Shown piece by piece: positions 1 to 6,337 of a stretch of 27,757 bases of DNA (position 1 is its first letter; each line of letters opens with the position of its first letter). The notes below the pieces were generated by a model. That model was not told the DNA's origin. It did not search any database and saw only the letters and a list, made by a program, of their open reading frames with translations. The stretch spans positions 1 to 27,757 of the IMG/VR virus record IMGVR_UViG_3300046790_000072, one strand, 5' to 3'. Source of the DNA: a virus. The translations under genes were made by a program, and so were the position numbers.

Positions 1-302
1 TCCGCTCGCCCCTGCTGCGCGGACAGGACCAGATCGAGCTCAACGAGCTGATGCAGTGGGGCGCCCAGATGGACGGCCTGTTCGGTCCCAACACCGCCGG
101 CATGACGCTCAAGCGCGAGACCACCATCCCCTACCTCGCCAAGCGCAACGGCGTGCCGATGTCGCTGATCCGCAGCGACGAGGAGATCAAGGCGCAGATG
201 GCACAGGCCCAGGCCGGCATGCAGGCGGCACAGGCGACCAGCCCGGCCGGCCCTGAGGGCGCGGCCCAGATGCAGTCCGACATCATGCGGGCAGCCGGGT
301 GA
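1..302 (+). CDS. Portal (head-tail connector) protein, C-terminal end only
   Basis: The reading frame is open from base 3 with no start, so the gene begins left of the window; about 99 residues remain. The fragment contains the stretch IPYLAKRNGVPMSLIRSDEE, which is the kind of C-terminal segment found in podovirus head-to-tail connecting proteins (T7 gp8 class), followed by an Ala/Gln-rich tail (AQMAQAQAGMQAAQ) typical of these C termini. In that family twelve copies form the ring at the capsid vertex through which DNA is packaged and ejected and on which the tail assembles. The position, directly before a small Bbp19-like gene, scaffold and capsid, agrees. The stop TGA (300-302) overlaps the GTG start of the next gene, which suggests coupled translation. 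The family call is firm from context; details of the ring core cannot be judged because it is missing. Confidence 0.85.
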   Translation, partial: RSPLLRGQDQIELNELMQWGAQMDGLFGPNTAGMTLKRETTIPYLAKRNGVPMSLIRSDEEIKAQMAQAQAGMQAAQATSPAGPEGAAQMQSDIMRAAG

Positions 303-598
303 GCGATGCCGCCTACAAGCCGCGCATGCCGCACCGCGAGCTGCCGAGCGTCAACAATGCCCGCAAGGCAGCCGACGGCCGCATCTACACCGGCTCGACC
401 GACGAGGACATCAACCTGCTGTGCGCCAAGGTGCTGGGCACGCCCGACGGACAGCGCCTGCTCGCCTACCTGCGCAACCTGACCATGAACGTGGCTTTCG
501 ATGAGAAAGTCGAGCCCAATGCCCTGATGCACAAGGAAGGCCAGCGCTGGCTGGTCGGCCTGCTTGTCCAGCGAACCGCGAAAGGAAACGAGCCATGA
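299..598 (+). CDS. Bbp19-like small phage protein
   Basis: 99 residues from a GTG that overlaps the portal stop (GTGA). The middle and end read VLGTPDGQRLLAYLRNL, then about 17 residues, then KEGQRWLVGLLVQ. This G-x-R-x-L-x-x-L, spacer, EGQR pattern resembles the Bbp19-like domain, named from Bordetella phage BPP-1, where the gene also lies between portal and scaffold. The function of that family is not known; the location suggests a head-assembly or packaging accessory role. There is no membrane segment or signal peptide. The start has only a weak ribosome site (GGGCAG), consistent with re-initiation after the portal stop. The family call rests on my recall of the motif pattern and should be tested with a profile search; the gene itself is well supported by position and codon use. 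Confidence 0.65.
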   Translation: MSDAAYKPRMPHRELPSVNNARKAADGRIYTGSTDEDINLLCAKVLGTPDGQRLLAYLRNLTMNVAFDEKVEPNALMHKEGQRWLVGLLVQRTAKGNEP

Positions 599-873
599 AA
601 GACGGAACCGCAATGGCCGGCGGCCAGATGACCGACATGGGCGGCGCCCACAAGGTGAGCCGCCCGGGCTACCACGAGATGGAAGGCCGCGCCGGCAACC
701 ACATCACCCTGCCCTACGCCTCGCCCCAGGCCGGCACCAAGTTCGGCGCCGTGCGGCGGCCGCCGACCGGCGGCCTGTCGGCGATCGTCCCCTACAACTA
801 CACCATCGTCGACACCAAGACGCTTGGCGGCAGCCTGCGCAGCCGCACCCCCGGCCGGACCCAGGAGCCCTGA
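595..873 (+). CDS. Small unknown head-region protein
   Basis: 92 residues starting at an ATG that overlaps the previous stop (ATGA), with a good AAGGAAA ribosome site about ten bases upstream. I do not recognise it. It is Gly/Thr/Arg-rich, has no hydrophobic segment and no cysteines, and ends in a basic stretch (SLRSRTPGRTQEP). The N-terminal half (MAGGQMTDMGGAHKVSRPGY) looks flexible. It sits between the Bbp19-like gene and the scaffold, so a role in head assembly is the natural guess, but nothing in the sequence shows it. Its codon use matches its neighbours. Confidence 0.7.
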   Translation: MKDGTAMAGGQMTDMGGAHKVSRPGYHEMEGRAGNHITLPYASPQAGTKFGAVRRPPTGGLSAIVPYNYTIVDTKTLGGSLRSRTPGRTQEP

Positions 874-874
874 C

Positions 875-1840
875 ATGAGCGACACGGGAGGCAGCGATGG
901 CGCGCAGGACACTGGCAATACTGGCACCGCAGGACCGGGAGCGGATGGTGGCAGCGCTGCAGCAGCGGACCCTCGCGGCAACCCGGGCAGTCCAGCAGGC
1001 GGCCCGGGCACTGGCCGAGCTGCGGAGGGCAGCCAAGGCAGTGGAGGCCCTGACCGTACTGCAGGCGAGACCGACACCGACGCCGGCGACGAGCACACCA
1101 GAGGCCAAAAGGACGCCGCTGCCGAACGGGCACGGCTGAACCCGCTCGGCGTCCCCGACAAGTTTTTAGACAAGGCCGGCCGGCCCGACTTCGCCAAGCT
1201 CACCAAGAGCTACAAGGAGGCCGACTCCGCCCTGATGCGCAAGCACTCGGAGGTCCGCGCCGAGGTCGAACGCAGCTACATGGACGAGCGCACCCGCGCC
1301 GCTCCGGCAACCCCGGCCGACTACAAGGTCGAGGAGAAGTTCGTCCTCGGCGACCGCCAGATCCAGATGATCACCAACGACCCGATGCTGGATTACGTCC
1401 GCGAGGTCGCCCACGCCAACCAGTGGACCCAGAAGCAGTTCGACGAGAACGTCCGGGGCTACGTCGCCCGCCAGATCGCCGCCCTGCCGAAGTGGAGCGC
1501 CGAGGCCGAGAAGCTCGGGCCCAACGCCGACGCTCGCCACGCCCGGGTCGACGGCTTCCTCAAGGGCAACGTCTCGGAGCAGACCTACTCGACCTTCGCC
1601 ACCATGCCGGCAACCGCCGGCCTGATCACCGCGATCGAGGAGATCATGGAGCTGGCGGGGCATCCGAAGATCACCGACGACACCACGGCGATCCCGCGGG
1701 AAACGCTGGGCCGCGACGAGCTCAAGAAGATGCAGAGCGACCCGCGCTACACCGGCGAGAAGGGCCGAGTCGATCCCTCCTTCGTCGCCCGCGTGCGCGC
1801 CGGCTATCGCGCCTTGTCAAAGAACGGTGCCGGGAGGTAG
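875..1840 (+). CDS. Capsid scaffolding protein
   Basis: 321 residues from the ATG at 875, which has AGGAG seven bases upstream; an earlier in-frame ATG at 824 lies inside the previous gene without such a site and was not used. The first ~90 residues are low-complexity Gly/Ala/Asp/Thr (disordered), followed from about residue 88 by NPLGVPDKFLDKAGRPDFAK, then charged helical sequence. Acidic, disordered N termini and the sequence 'P.KFLD..G..d...L...Y' are usual for T7 gp9-type scaffolds, which line the inside of the procapsid and leave on maturation. The gene is directly upstream of the major capsid gene, as expected. Oddly, the first 264 bases have poor third-position GC (56 of 88 codons by hand count) while a +1-frame ORF there has more (see 897-1139). 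The function is inferred from position and composition. Confidence 0.78.
   Translation: MSDTGGSDGAQDTGNTGTAGPGADGGSAAAADPRGNPGSPAGGPGTGRAAEGSQGSGGPDRTAGETDTDAGDEHTRGQKDAAAERARLNPLGVPDKFLDKAGRPDFAKLTKSYKEADSALMRKHSEVRAEVERSYMDERTRAAPATPADYKVEEKFVLGDRQIQMITNDPMLDYVREVAHANQWTQKQFDENVRGYVARQIAALPKWSAEAEKLGPNADARHARVDGFLKGNVSEQTYSTFATMPATAGLITAIEEIMELAGHPKITDDTTAIPRETLGRDELKKMQSDPRYTGEKGRVDPSFVARVRAGYRALSKNGAGR
897..1139 (+). CDS. Possible overlapping gene inside the scaffold 5' end
   Basis: An 80-residue ORF in the +1 frame relative to the scaffold, entirely inside its disordered N-terminal coding region. It has its own strong ribosome site: GGGAGG at 885-890, six bases before the ATG. Its third positions are 80% G/C (64 of 80 by hand count), closer to the genome norm than the scaffold frame over the same DNA (about 64%). 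The product looks like a real protein: a basic amphipathic helix (MARRTLAILAPQDRERMVAA and following LQQ.TLAA...QQAARALAELRRAAK), then a Pro/Thr-rich tail. No family recognised. It could be a true overlapping gene, or this frame could be the ancestral gene with the scaffold N terminus added later. Protein evidence is needed to be sure; I rate it slightly below even. Confidence 0.42.
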   Translation: MARRTLAILAPQDRERMVAALQQRTLAATRAVQQAARALAELRRAAKAVEALTVLQARPTPTPATSTPEAKRTPLPNGHG

Positions 1841-1920
1841 AAAGACCTCCAGGCCACGGCCCCACAAGCCTCTTACGAGCCCTCCGGGAACAACTCGCAC
1901 CCGCCCGCGTACTGGGGAGC

Positions 1921-1956
1921 AACCGTCGACCGATCAATTCCCTGATCAGGACGGTT
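1921..1956 (+). promoter_or_regulatory. Hairpin over the capsid ribosome site
   Basis: In the 120-base gap before the capsid gene the sequence AACCGTC (1921-1927) pairs with GACGGTT (1950-1956), and inside it GATCA (1932-1936) pairs with TGATC (1943-1947), leaving a small internal loop and a 6-base loop. The only ribosome-site-like run before the capsid ATG (AGGA, 1948-1951) lies in the 3' arm, so folding would mask it. It could tune capsid translation, mark an RNA processing site, or be chance. The rest of the gap (1841-1920) holds no ORF that I can support; a weak TTGTCA / TAGAAA pair lies at 1814-1843. Confidence 0.45.
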
Positions 1957-1960
1957 CCCA

Positions 1961-2779
1961 ATGCCAACCCCGACAATTGACGTCGCCTTCGTCGAAGAGT
2001 TCGAAGCCGGCGTGCACGAAGCCTACCAGCGCAAGGGCTCGATCTTCCGCGCCTGCGTGCGTTCGCGCTCCGGCGTGAAGAACAAGACGACGTTCCAGAA
2101 GTATGGAACGGGCAACGCCACCCAGAAGGCGCGCCACGGCGTCATCCCGCCGATGAACAACGCCCACACCAAGGTCAGCGTGGTCGTTGAAGACTGGTAC
2201 GCCGGCGACTTCATCGACGAGCTCGACGAGCTGCGCATCAACCACGACGAGATGCAGGCCTCGATGAACGCCGGTGCCTACGCGCTCGGCCGCAAGACCG
2301 ACGACCAGATCATCAACGTCATGACGACCGACGCCCTGCTCACCTCCGACGAGGTGACCAACGGCGCCACGCTCGCCTGGGCGACCGACGTCATGATCAA
2401 GATGGGCAATGCCGAGGTGCCCGACGACGGCGAACGCTACGGCATCATCGGCTGGGAACAGTGGGGCCGCCTGCTCGGCCTGCAGCAGTTCTCCAACAGC
2501 CAGTATGTCGGCGAGGCCGACCTGCCGTTCCCGCGGGGCACCCAGGCCAAGCGCTGGATGTCGATCATGTGGATGCCGTGGTCGGGCTACGCCCGCGCCA
2601 CCAACACCACCAACTTCGTCTTCCACCGCTCGGCGATCGGCCACGCCGTGGGCCAGGACGTCAACTCGAGCATCACCTACGAAGGCACCCGTGCGGCATG
2701 GTGGGCGCTCAACAAGATGCAGATGAACGCCTGCGTCATCGACGGCAACGGCATCGTCAAGTCGAGCCTCAAGGTCTAG
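1961..2779 (+). CDS. Major capsid protein
   Basis: 272 residues, ATG at 1961. This is the protein that builds the icosahedral shell, presumably with an HK97-type fold. The sequence has features seen in podovirus coat proteins: an N-terminal helix (FVEEFEAGVHEAYQRKGSIF), the stretch KTTFQKYGTGNATQKARHG, the DWYAGDFIDELDELRINHDE segment that corresponds to the 'y....I...d..k...d' region of such coats, and a C-terminal ITYEGTRAAWWALNKMQMNA ending typical of coat proteins where the last strand reports host-facing features. It has no cleavable prodomain that I can see. It lies after the scaffold and before a small beta-rich protein, as in T7-like heads. The upstream gap contains a hairpin that overlaps its weak ribosome site. 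The length is on the short side for phage coats (usually about 300-350). The call depends on both sequence pattern and place. Confidence 0.88.
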   Translation: MPTPTIDVAFVEEFEAGVHEAYQRKGSIFRACVRSRSGVKNKTTFQKYGTGNATQKARHGVIPPMNNAHTKVSVVVEDWYAGDFIDELDELRINHDEMQASMNAGAYALGRKTDDQIINVMTTDALLTSDEVTNGATLAWATDVMIKMGNAEVPDDGERYGIIGWEQWGRLLGLQQFSNSQYVGEADLPFPRGTQAKRWMSIMWMPWSGYARATNTTNFVFHRSAIGHAVGQDVNSSITYEGTRAAWWALNKMQMNACVIDGNGIVKSSLKV

Positions 2780-2790
2780 GAGAAACACAC

Positions 2791-3045
2791 ATGGCTCTCG
2801 TTCGAACCAACATGCACCTCGTCGGCACCAGCGGTGCCGGCAAGTACTGGACCTACTCGTCCACCGATGCAGTGGCGACCATCCAGGCCGCCAACTACTT
2901 CCTGCCGATGTACGCCGACCTCGTGCCCGGCGACTTCATCCACGTCCGCGCCGTCGTCGGCGGCGCCGAAGCCCACTTCGACGGCTCGATCCTGCTGTCC
3001 AACAGCACGACCGTCACCATGGCCAAGAGCGCGACGTACACTTAG
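2791..3045 (+). CDS. Small beta-rich head protein, possible capsid decoration
   Basis: 84 residues from the ATG at 2791, which has TAGGAG eight bases upstream; longer readings of the frame run back through the capsid gene and are not real. The sequence contains KYWTYSSTDAVATIQAANYF, then LVPGDFIHVRAVV and a run of alternating polar/nonpolar strands. Very similar small proteins with a 'Y.Y.t.D..atv....YF....l..GD.I' pattern commonly follow the capsid gene in phages; they are often annotated as hypothetical or as head decoration/fibre proteins. I infer a structural role on the head, but the exact job is unproven. It is the last gene before a terminator-like hairpin, so it probably shares the high-level capsid transcript. 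Confidence 0.6.
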   Translation: MALVRTNMHLVGTSGAGKYWTYSSTDAVATIQAANYFLPMYADLVPGDFIHVRAVVGGAEAHFDGSILLSNSTTVTMAKSATYT

Positions 3046-3049
3046 CAGC

Positions 3050-3089
3050 GAGGGGACTGGGCGGCCCGGTTGTCGGGTCGCCCCTCTTT
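3050..3089 (+). terminator. Terminator-like hairpin after the capsid genes
   Basis: GGGCGGCCCG (3059-3068) pairs with CGGGTCGCCC (3074-3083) over ten base pairs (one G-T) around a five-base loop, and after an ACT bulge GGG (3053-3055) can pair with CTC (3084-3086). A short T run (3087-3089) follows. It sits between the small head protein and tail tubular protein A, the same place as the late terminator of T7 (after gene 10). The T tract is short, so it would be leaky, which would suit high capsid and lower tail expression. Confidence 0.6.
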
Positions 3090-3101
3090 GCGAGGTGAAG
3101 C

Positions 3102-3722
3102 ATGTCGCATCTGCCGCTGCCGCAGACACCGGAGGAAGTAGCCTCCGCCGCCATGGTCCTGCTGGGCATGCGCCCGCTCCAGTCATTCTCCGAGATCGGA
3201 CGCGACGAGGTCGTCGCCTGCTCGGCGCTCTACGAGATGATGGTCTCCGACCTCTCGGAAGCCCATCGCTGGAAGTTCTGCACCGGCCAGCAGCTCCTCG
3301 AGGTCGACCCCGACCCGCCGCTCGACCGCTACGAGACCGCCTTCCACATCCCGTCGTTCGAGCACGGCACGCCGTTCTACATCCACACCTGCCGCTCGGG
3401 CGACAACGTGGTGAAGTACGAGGTCATGGGCGACCGCATCTACGCCAATGTCGACGGCAACGAGGGCCTGGTCGCCGAGTACAGCTTCCGGGTCGCCGAA
3501 GCCTACTGGCCGCCCTCCTTCAAGATGTGCGCGATCTTCCGGCTGGCCGCCATGCTGGCCGCCGCGGTGACCCGCAACTCCAACCAGATCAAGTCGATGG
3601 AAGGCTCCTACGAGCTCCAGCTGGTGCGCGCTCGCAACCGCGATGCCCAGTCGGTGACGCCCAAGAAGATGCGCCAGCGCCGCTTCCTGACCAACCGCAT
3701 CATGCCCGGCCCGGTGAACTAG
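3102..3722 (+). CDS. Tail tubular protein A (gp11-like)
   Basis: 206 residues, ATG at 3102 with GAGGTGA five bases upstream. It begins TPEEVASAAMVLLGMRPLQS, with 'A...ALl.lGe.pi.s' being the hallmark N terminus of T7 gp11-type tail tubular A proteins, followed by 'ALYEMMVSDLSEAHRWKFC', the 'a...Y......lL..hpW.Fa' motif of the same family. The C-terminal helix includes FRLAAMLAAAVTRNSNQIKS, also typical. The protein forms the gatekeeper ring (adaptor) between portal and nozzle. Length is in the usual range (about 190-210). It is followed with two bases of spacing by tail tubular protein B, the expected partner in the tail. Confidence 0.92.
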   Translation: MSHLPLPQTPEEVASAAMVLLGMRPLQSFSEIGRDEVVACSALYEMMVSDLSEAHRWKFCTGQQLLEVDPDPPLDRYETAFHIPSFEHGTPFYIHTCRSGDNVVKYEVMGDRIYANVDGNEGLVAEYSFRVAEAYWPPSFKMCAIFRLAAMLAAAVTRNSNQIKSMEGSYELQLVRARNRDAQSVTPKKMRQRRFLTNRIMPGPVN

Positions 3723-5648
3723 ATGCTGCGTACCCTGCAGACCAACCTGACCGGCGGGGCGATCTCGAGCGACGCCAAGGATCGCCTCGACCTCCAGGTC
3801 TGGCGCAACTCGGTGCGCCGCGCCGAGAACGTCTCGATCAAGCCGCAGGGCGGCGCCACCCGGCGGCACGGCATGGCCCTGCTGGCCCGCCTGAATGACA
3901 ACACCGACTACCTGATCGAGGCTTTCACCTTCTCGCAGAACCAGAGCTACGTCTGCCTGTTCTTCGCCGGCGGCGTGCGCTTCTACGACCGGGTGACCCG
4001 CCAGCTCGTGCAGGAGCACGGCGGCCAGCCATGGACCGCCGGCATGGTCGCCAACCGCGAGATCGTCGTCGTCCAGTCGTTCGACACCATGTTCGTGTTC
4101 CACAAGGATTTCGAGACCCGCCAGATCGTCCGCACCTCGTCCACCACCTTCTCGATCGGCACCATCCAGTGGGGCTTCCTCGACACCGGCACCGGCGTCA
4201 TGCCGCGCATGCCGATGCAGAAGTTCTTCACCGGCAACTCGCAGGTCACCCCGTCGGCCGTCGGCCCGGGCTCGATCACGCTGACCAGCAATGTCGCTGC
4301 CTTCACGCCTGCCCACGTCGGGACCTGGATGCTGGTCTATCAGGTCCAGTGCTACGTCACCGCCTACCTCAACGCCGGCCAGGTCACGGTCAACTGCAAC
4401 GGCGTGCTGCCCAACACCAATCCCACGGTCGACTGGCAGGAGCAGGCGTTCTCGGCCGCCCACGGCTATGCCCGCTGCGCCACCCTGCACGAGCAGCGCC
4501 TGTTCATCGGCGGCGGCCGCGACACGCCCAACACGGTGTGGGGATCGACGACCTACGACCCGCTGAACTTCTGGCTCGGCACCGGCCAGCCGACCGACGG
4601 CATCAAGTTCATCGCAGCCCAGGACCGCGTCGCCGAGATCAAGCGCATGGTCTCGTTCCGCCACCTCCAGCTCTACACCGCCGACGGCGAGTTCTATGCG
4701 CCAAGCCCGCAGAACGGCGCGCTGACCCCGGCCAACTTCTCGCTGCGCCAGCAGAGCGCCTATGGCATCGCCAACGCCGACGCCAAGCGCTTCGACCAGA
4801 CCTCGATCTTCATCAGCCGGACCGCCAACGCCATCCGCGAGTTCGTCTACGACGACATCCAGCAGTCCTACTCGTCCGACGCGCTGACCTTCATGGCCAA
4901 GGACTATATCCGCGAGCCGATCGAGCTCGACGTCGCCATCGAGACCGAGACCGCGCAGGAGGCGCTCGCCGTGGTGACCAACGGCGACGGCAGCCTCGCC
5001 GTCCTGAGCAAGGTGCGGCGCGAGAATGTCGGCGGCTGGATGCTGTGGACGACCAACGGCCTCTACAAGTCGATCGGCGTGGTCGAGCGCGAGATCTGGG
5101 CGGTCGTCCAGCACCACGGCGCGCCCGAGCGCTACCTGCAGGTGTTCGACCGCAACTACCGCATGGACTACGCCAGCAAGCTCGCCGCCGGCAGCCCGAC
5201 CACCAGCTGGGGGCCATTCCCCAACCACATCAGCCACACCGTCGATGCCTGCTCGGGCGACCTCTACCTCGGGCAGTACACGGTCGACAGCGGCGGCATG
5301 ATCACCGTCGACACGCCGATCAGGGAGATCGAGATCGGCCACTCCTTCACGCCGCTGATCCAGCCGCTGGTCCAGGAAGTCCAGCTGCCCGACGGCGTGA
5401 GCTGGGGCCTGCCCAAGCGCAACGTGTCGGTGACGCTGGCACTGGTCGAGACGCTGAGCGCCCGCGTCAACGGCAACGAGCTGCCGACCTCGAACGCCAC
5501 CGAGGACCCCGGCGTCGCGCCCGACCGCTACACCGGCAAGTTCAAGGCGTGGCTGCTCGGGGTCAGCGCCGACGACGCACCTGTCATCACCGCGCCGCTG
5601 CCGCTGCCCTTCAACCTCACGACGATCCAGACCGAGGTCGAGGTATGA
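3723..5648 (+). CDS. Tail tubular protein B (gp12-like nozzle)
   Basis: 641 residues, ATG at 3723 just two bases after the TTPA stop, with no strong ribosome site, so translation is probably coupled. The N terminus shows NLTGGAISSDAKDRLDLQVW and NVSIKPQGGATRRHGMALLA, the 'f..Gels..l..R.D...Y......c.N....p.GGa..RpGt' pattern of phage tail tubular B/stabilisation proteins. Further on, HEQRLFIGGGRDTPNTVWGS is the strongly conserved 'rl.f.Gt...P..vw.S' motif of this family, and MVSFRHLQLYTADGEFYAPS follows as expected. In T7-like phages six copies make the tail nozzle, through which DNA and inner virion proteins leave. The length is within the family's spread (roughly 600-800). Its stop overlaps the next start (ATGA). 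Confidence 0.93.
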   Translation: MLRTLQTNLTGGAISSDAKDRLDLQVWRNSVRRAENVSIKPQGGATRRHGMALLARLNDNTDYLIEAFTFSQNQSYVCLFFAGGVRFYDRVTRQLVQEHGGQPWTAGMVANREIVVVQSFDTMFVFHKDFETRQIVRTSSTTFSIGTIQWGFLDTGTGVMPRMPMQKFFTGNSQVTPSAVGPGSITLTSNVAAFTPAHVGTWMLVYQVQCYVTAYLNAGQVTVNCNGVLPNTNPTVDWQEQAFSAAHGYARCATLHEQRLFIGGGRDTPNTVWGSTTYDPLNFWLGTGQPTDGIKFIAAQDRVAEIKRMVSFRHLQLYTADGEFYAPSPQNGALTPANFSLRQQSAYGIANADAKRFDQTSIFISRTANAIREFVYDDIQQSYSSDALTFMAKDYIREPIELDVAIETETAQEALAVVTNGDGSLAVLSKVRRENVGGWMLWTTNGLYKSIGVVEREIWAVVQHHGAPERYLQVFDRNYRMDYASKLAAGSPTTSWGPFPNHISHTVDACSGDLYLGQYTVDSGGMITVDTPIREIEIGHSFTPLIQPLVQEVQLPDGVSWGLPKRNVSVTLALVETLSARVNGNELPTSNATEDPGVAPDRYTGKFKAWLLGVSADDAPVITAPLPLPFNLTTIQTEVEV

Positions 5649-6337
5649 GCTTCCAGATCGCCATGATGGCCGGCATGGCCGCCATGACCGTGGCCCAGAC
5701 TGCCGCACAGGCGAGTGCCGCAGGCGCCGCGGCAGGCCGCGCCGGCGCCAGCATCGGCGAGGCCAAGCGCCAGGCCGCCATCGAAGCCAACCTCGCCAGC
5801 ATGGGCAGCGAGGTCCGGGTCGGTGCCGCCAACCTGCAGGCCGCCCAGACCGACGTCACCGCAGCCGAGGTCGGCATACAGGCCCGCCAGCGCGAGCTGG
5901 CACGACGGCAGGAAATGACCCGCCTCGGCCAGGCCAACCTGATCGACATGGTGGCCCGCGGCGGCATTGCTACCGGGCAGGACTCGCTGGCGGCGATCGA
6001 CCGCGGCAACCTCGAGGCCGGCGAGGCAGACATCGAGAACATCAAGATGATGGGCGAGAGCGCCAAGCGGCAGCTCTCCTTCCGCAAGAGCAACTTCGAG
6101 CTGCAGGCGATGGGCGAGAAGCTGCGCTCGATCTTCGGCGACACCGCAGCCGAGGGCAAGCAGCGCTCGCTCGACCTGCAGGCCGAGGACGTCCGGGCCC
6201 GCGGCAGCGAGGCCATGACCTCGGCCCTGCTGGCCGGCGGCGGCAAGCTGTTCCAGGTTGGACTGATGTACGACGATGGTGGCAAGGGCGGCGGCAAGGG
6301 CGGCGGCAAAGATCCCAACGTCCTCGGCGGTCCGTAA
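5645..6337 (+). CDS. Inner virion protein, gp14-like
   Basis: 230 residues, ATG at 5645 overlapping the TTPB stop. The first 30 residues are a small hydrophobic helix rich in Ala/Met (FQIAMMAGMAAMTVAQTAAQ), followed by a long charged helical region (GEAKRQAAIEANLASMGSEV and on) and a Gly/Lys-rich end (GGKGGGKGGGKDP). T7 gp14-type proteins have the same plan and length (196 residues in T7): after ejection they form the outer-membrane pore of the DNA conduit. Being right after the nozzle gene and before two much larger inner virion proteins fits. The stop TAA overlaps the next ATG by one base (TAATG). The assignment is from architecture and synteny rather than from a distinctive motif. Confidence 0.75.
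   Translation: MSFQIAMMAGMAAMTVAQTAAQASAAGAAAGRAGASIGEAKRQAAIEANLASMGSEVRVGAANLQAAQTDVTAAEVGIQARQRELARRQEMTRLGQANLIDMVARGGIATGQDSLAAIDRGNLEAGEADIENIKMMGESAKRQLSFRKSNFELQAMGEKLRSIFGDTAAEGKQRSLDLQAEDVRARGSEAMTSALLAGGGKLFQVGLMYDDGGKGGGKGGGKDPNVLGGP

Noticed and set aside
824-874. Earlier ATG (824) for the scaffold
   Set aside because: It lies inside the previous gene; ATG 875 has AGGAG at the right distance.
1814-1843. TTGTCA - 18 bases - TAGAAA as a promoter for the capsid gene
   Set aside because: It overlaps the scaffold end, the -10 box matches only four of six bases, and such pairs are expected by chance.
3183-5708. 841-residue minus-strand frame over the tail genes
   Set aside because: Same antisense effect opposite tail tubular proteins A and B, both of which have clear family motifs.
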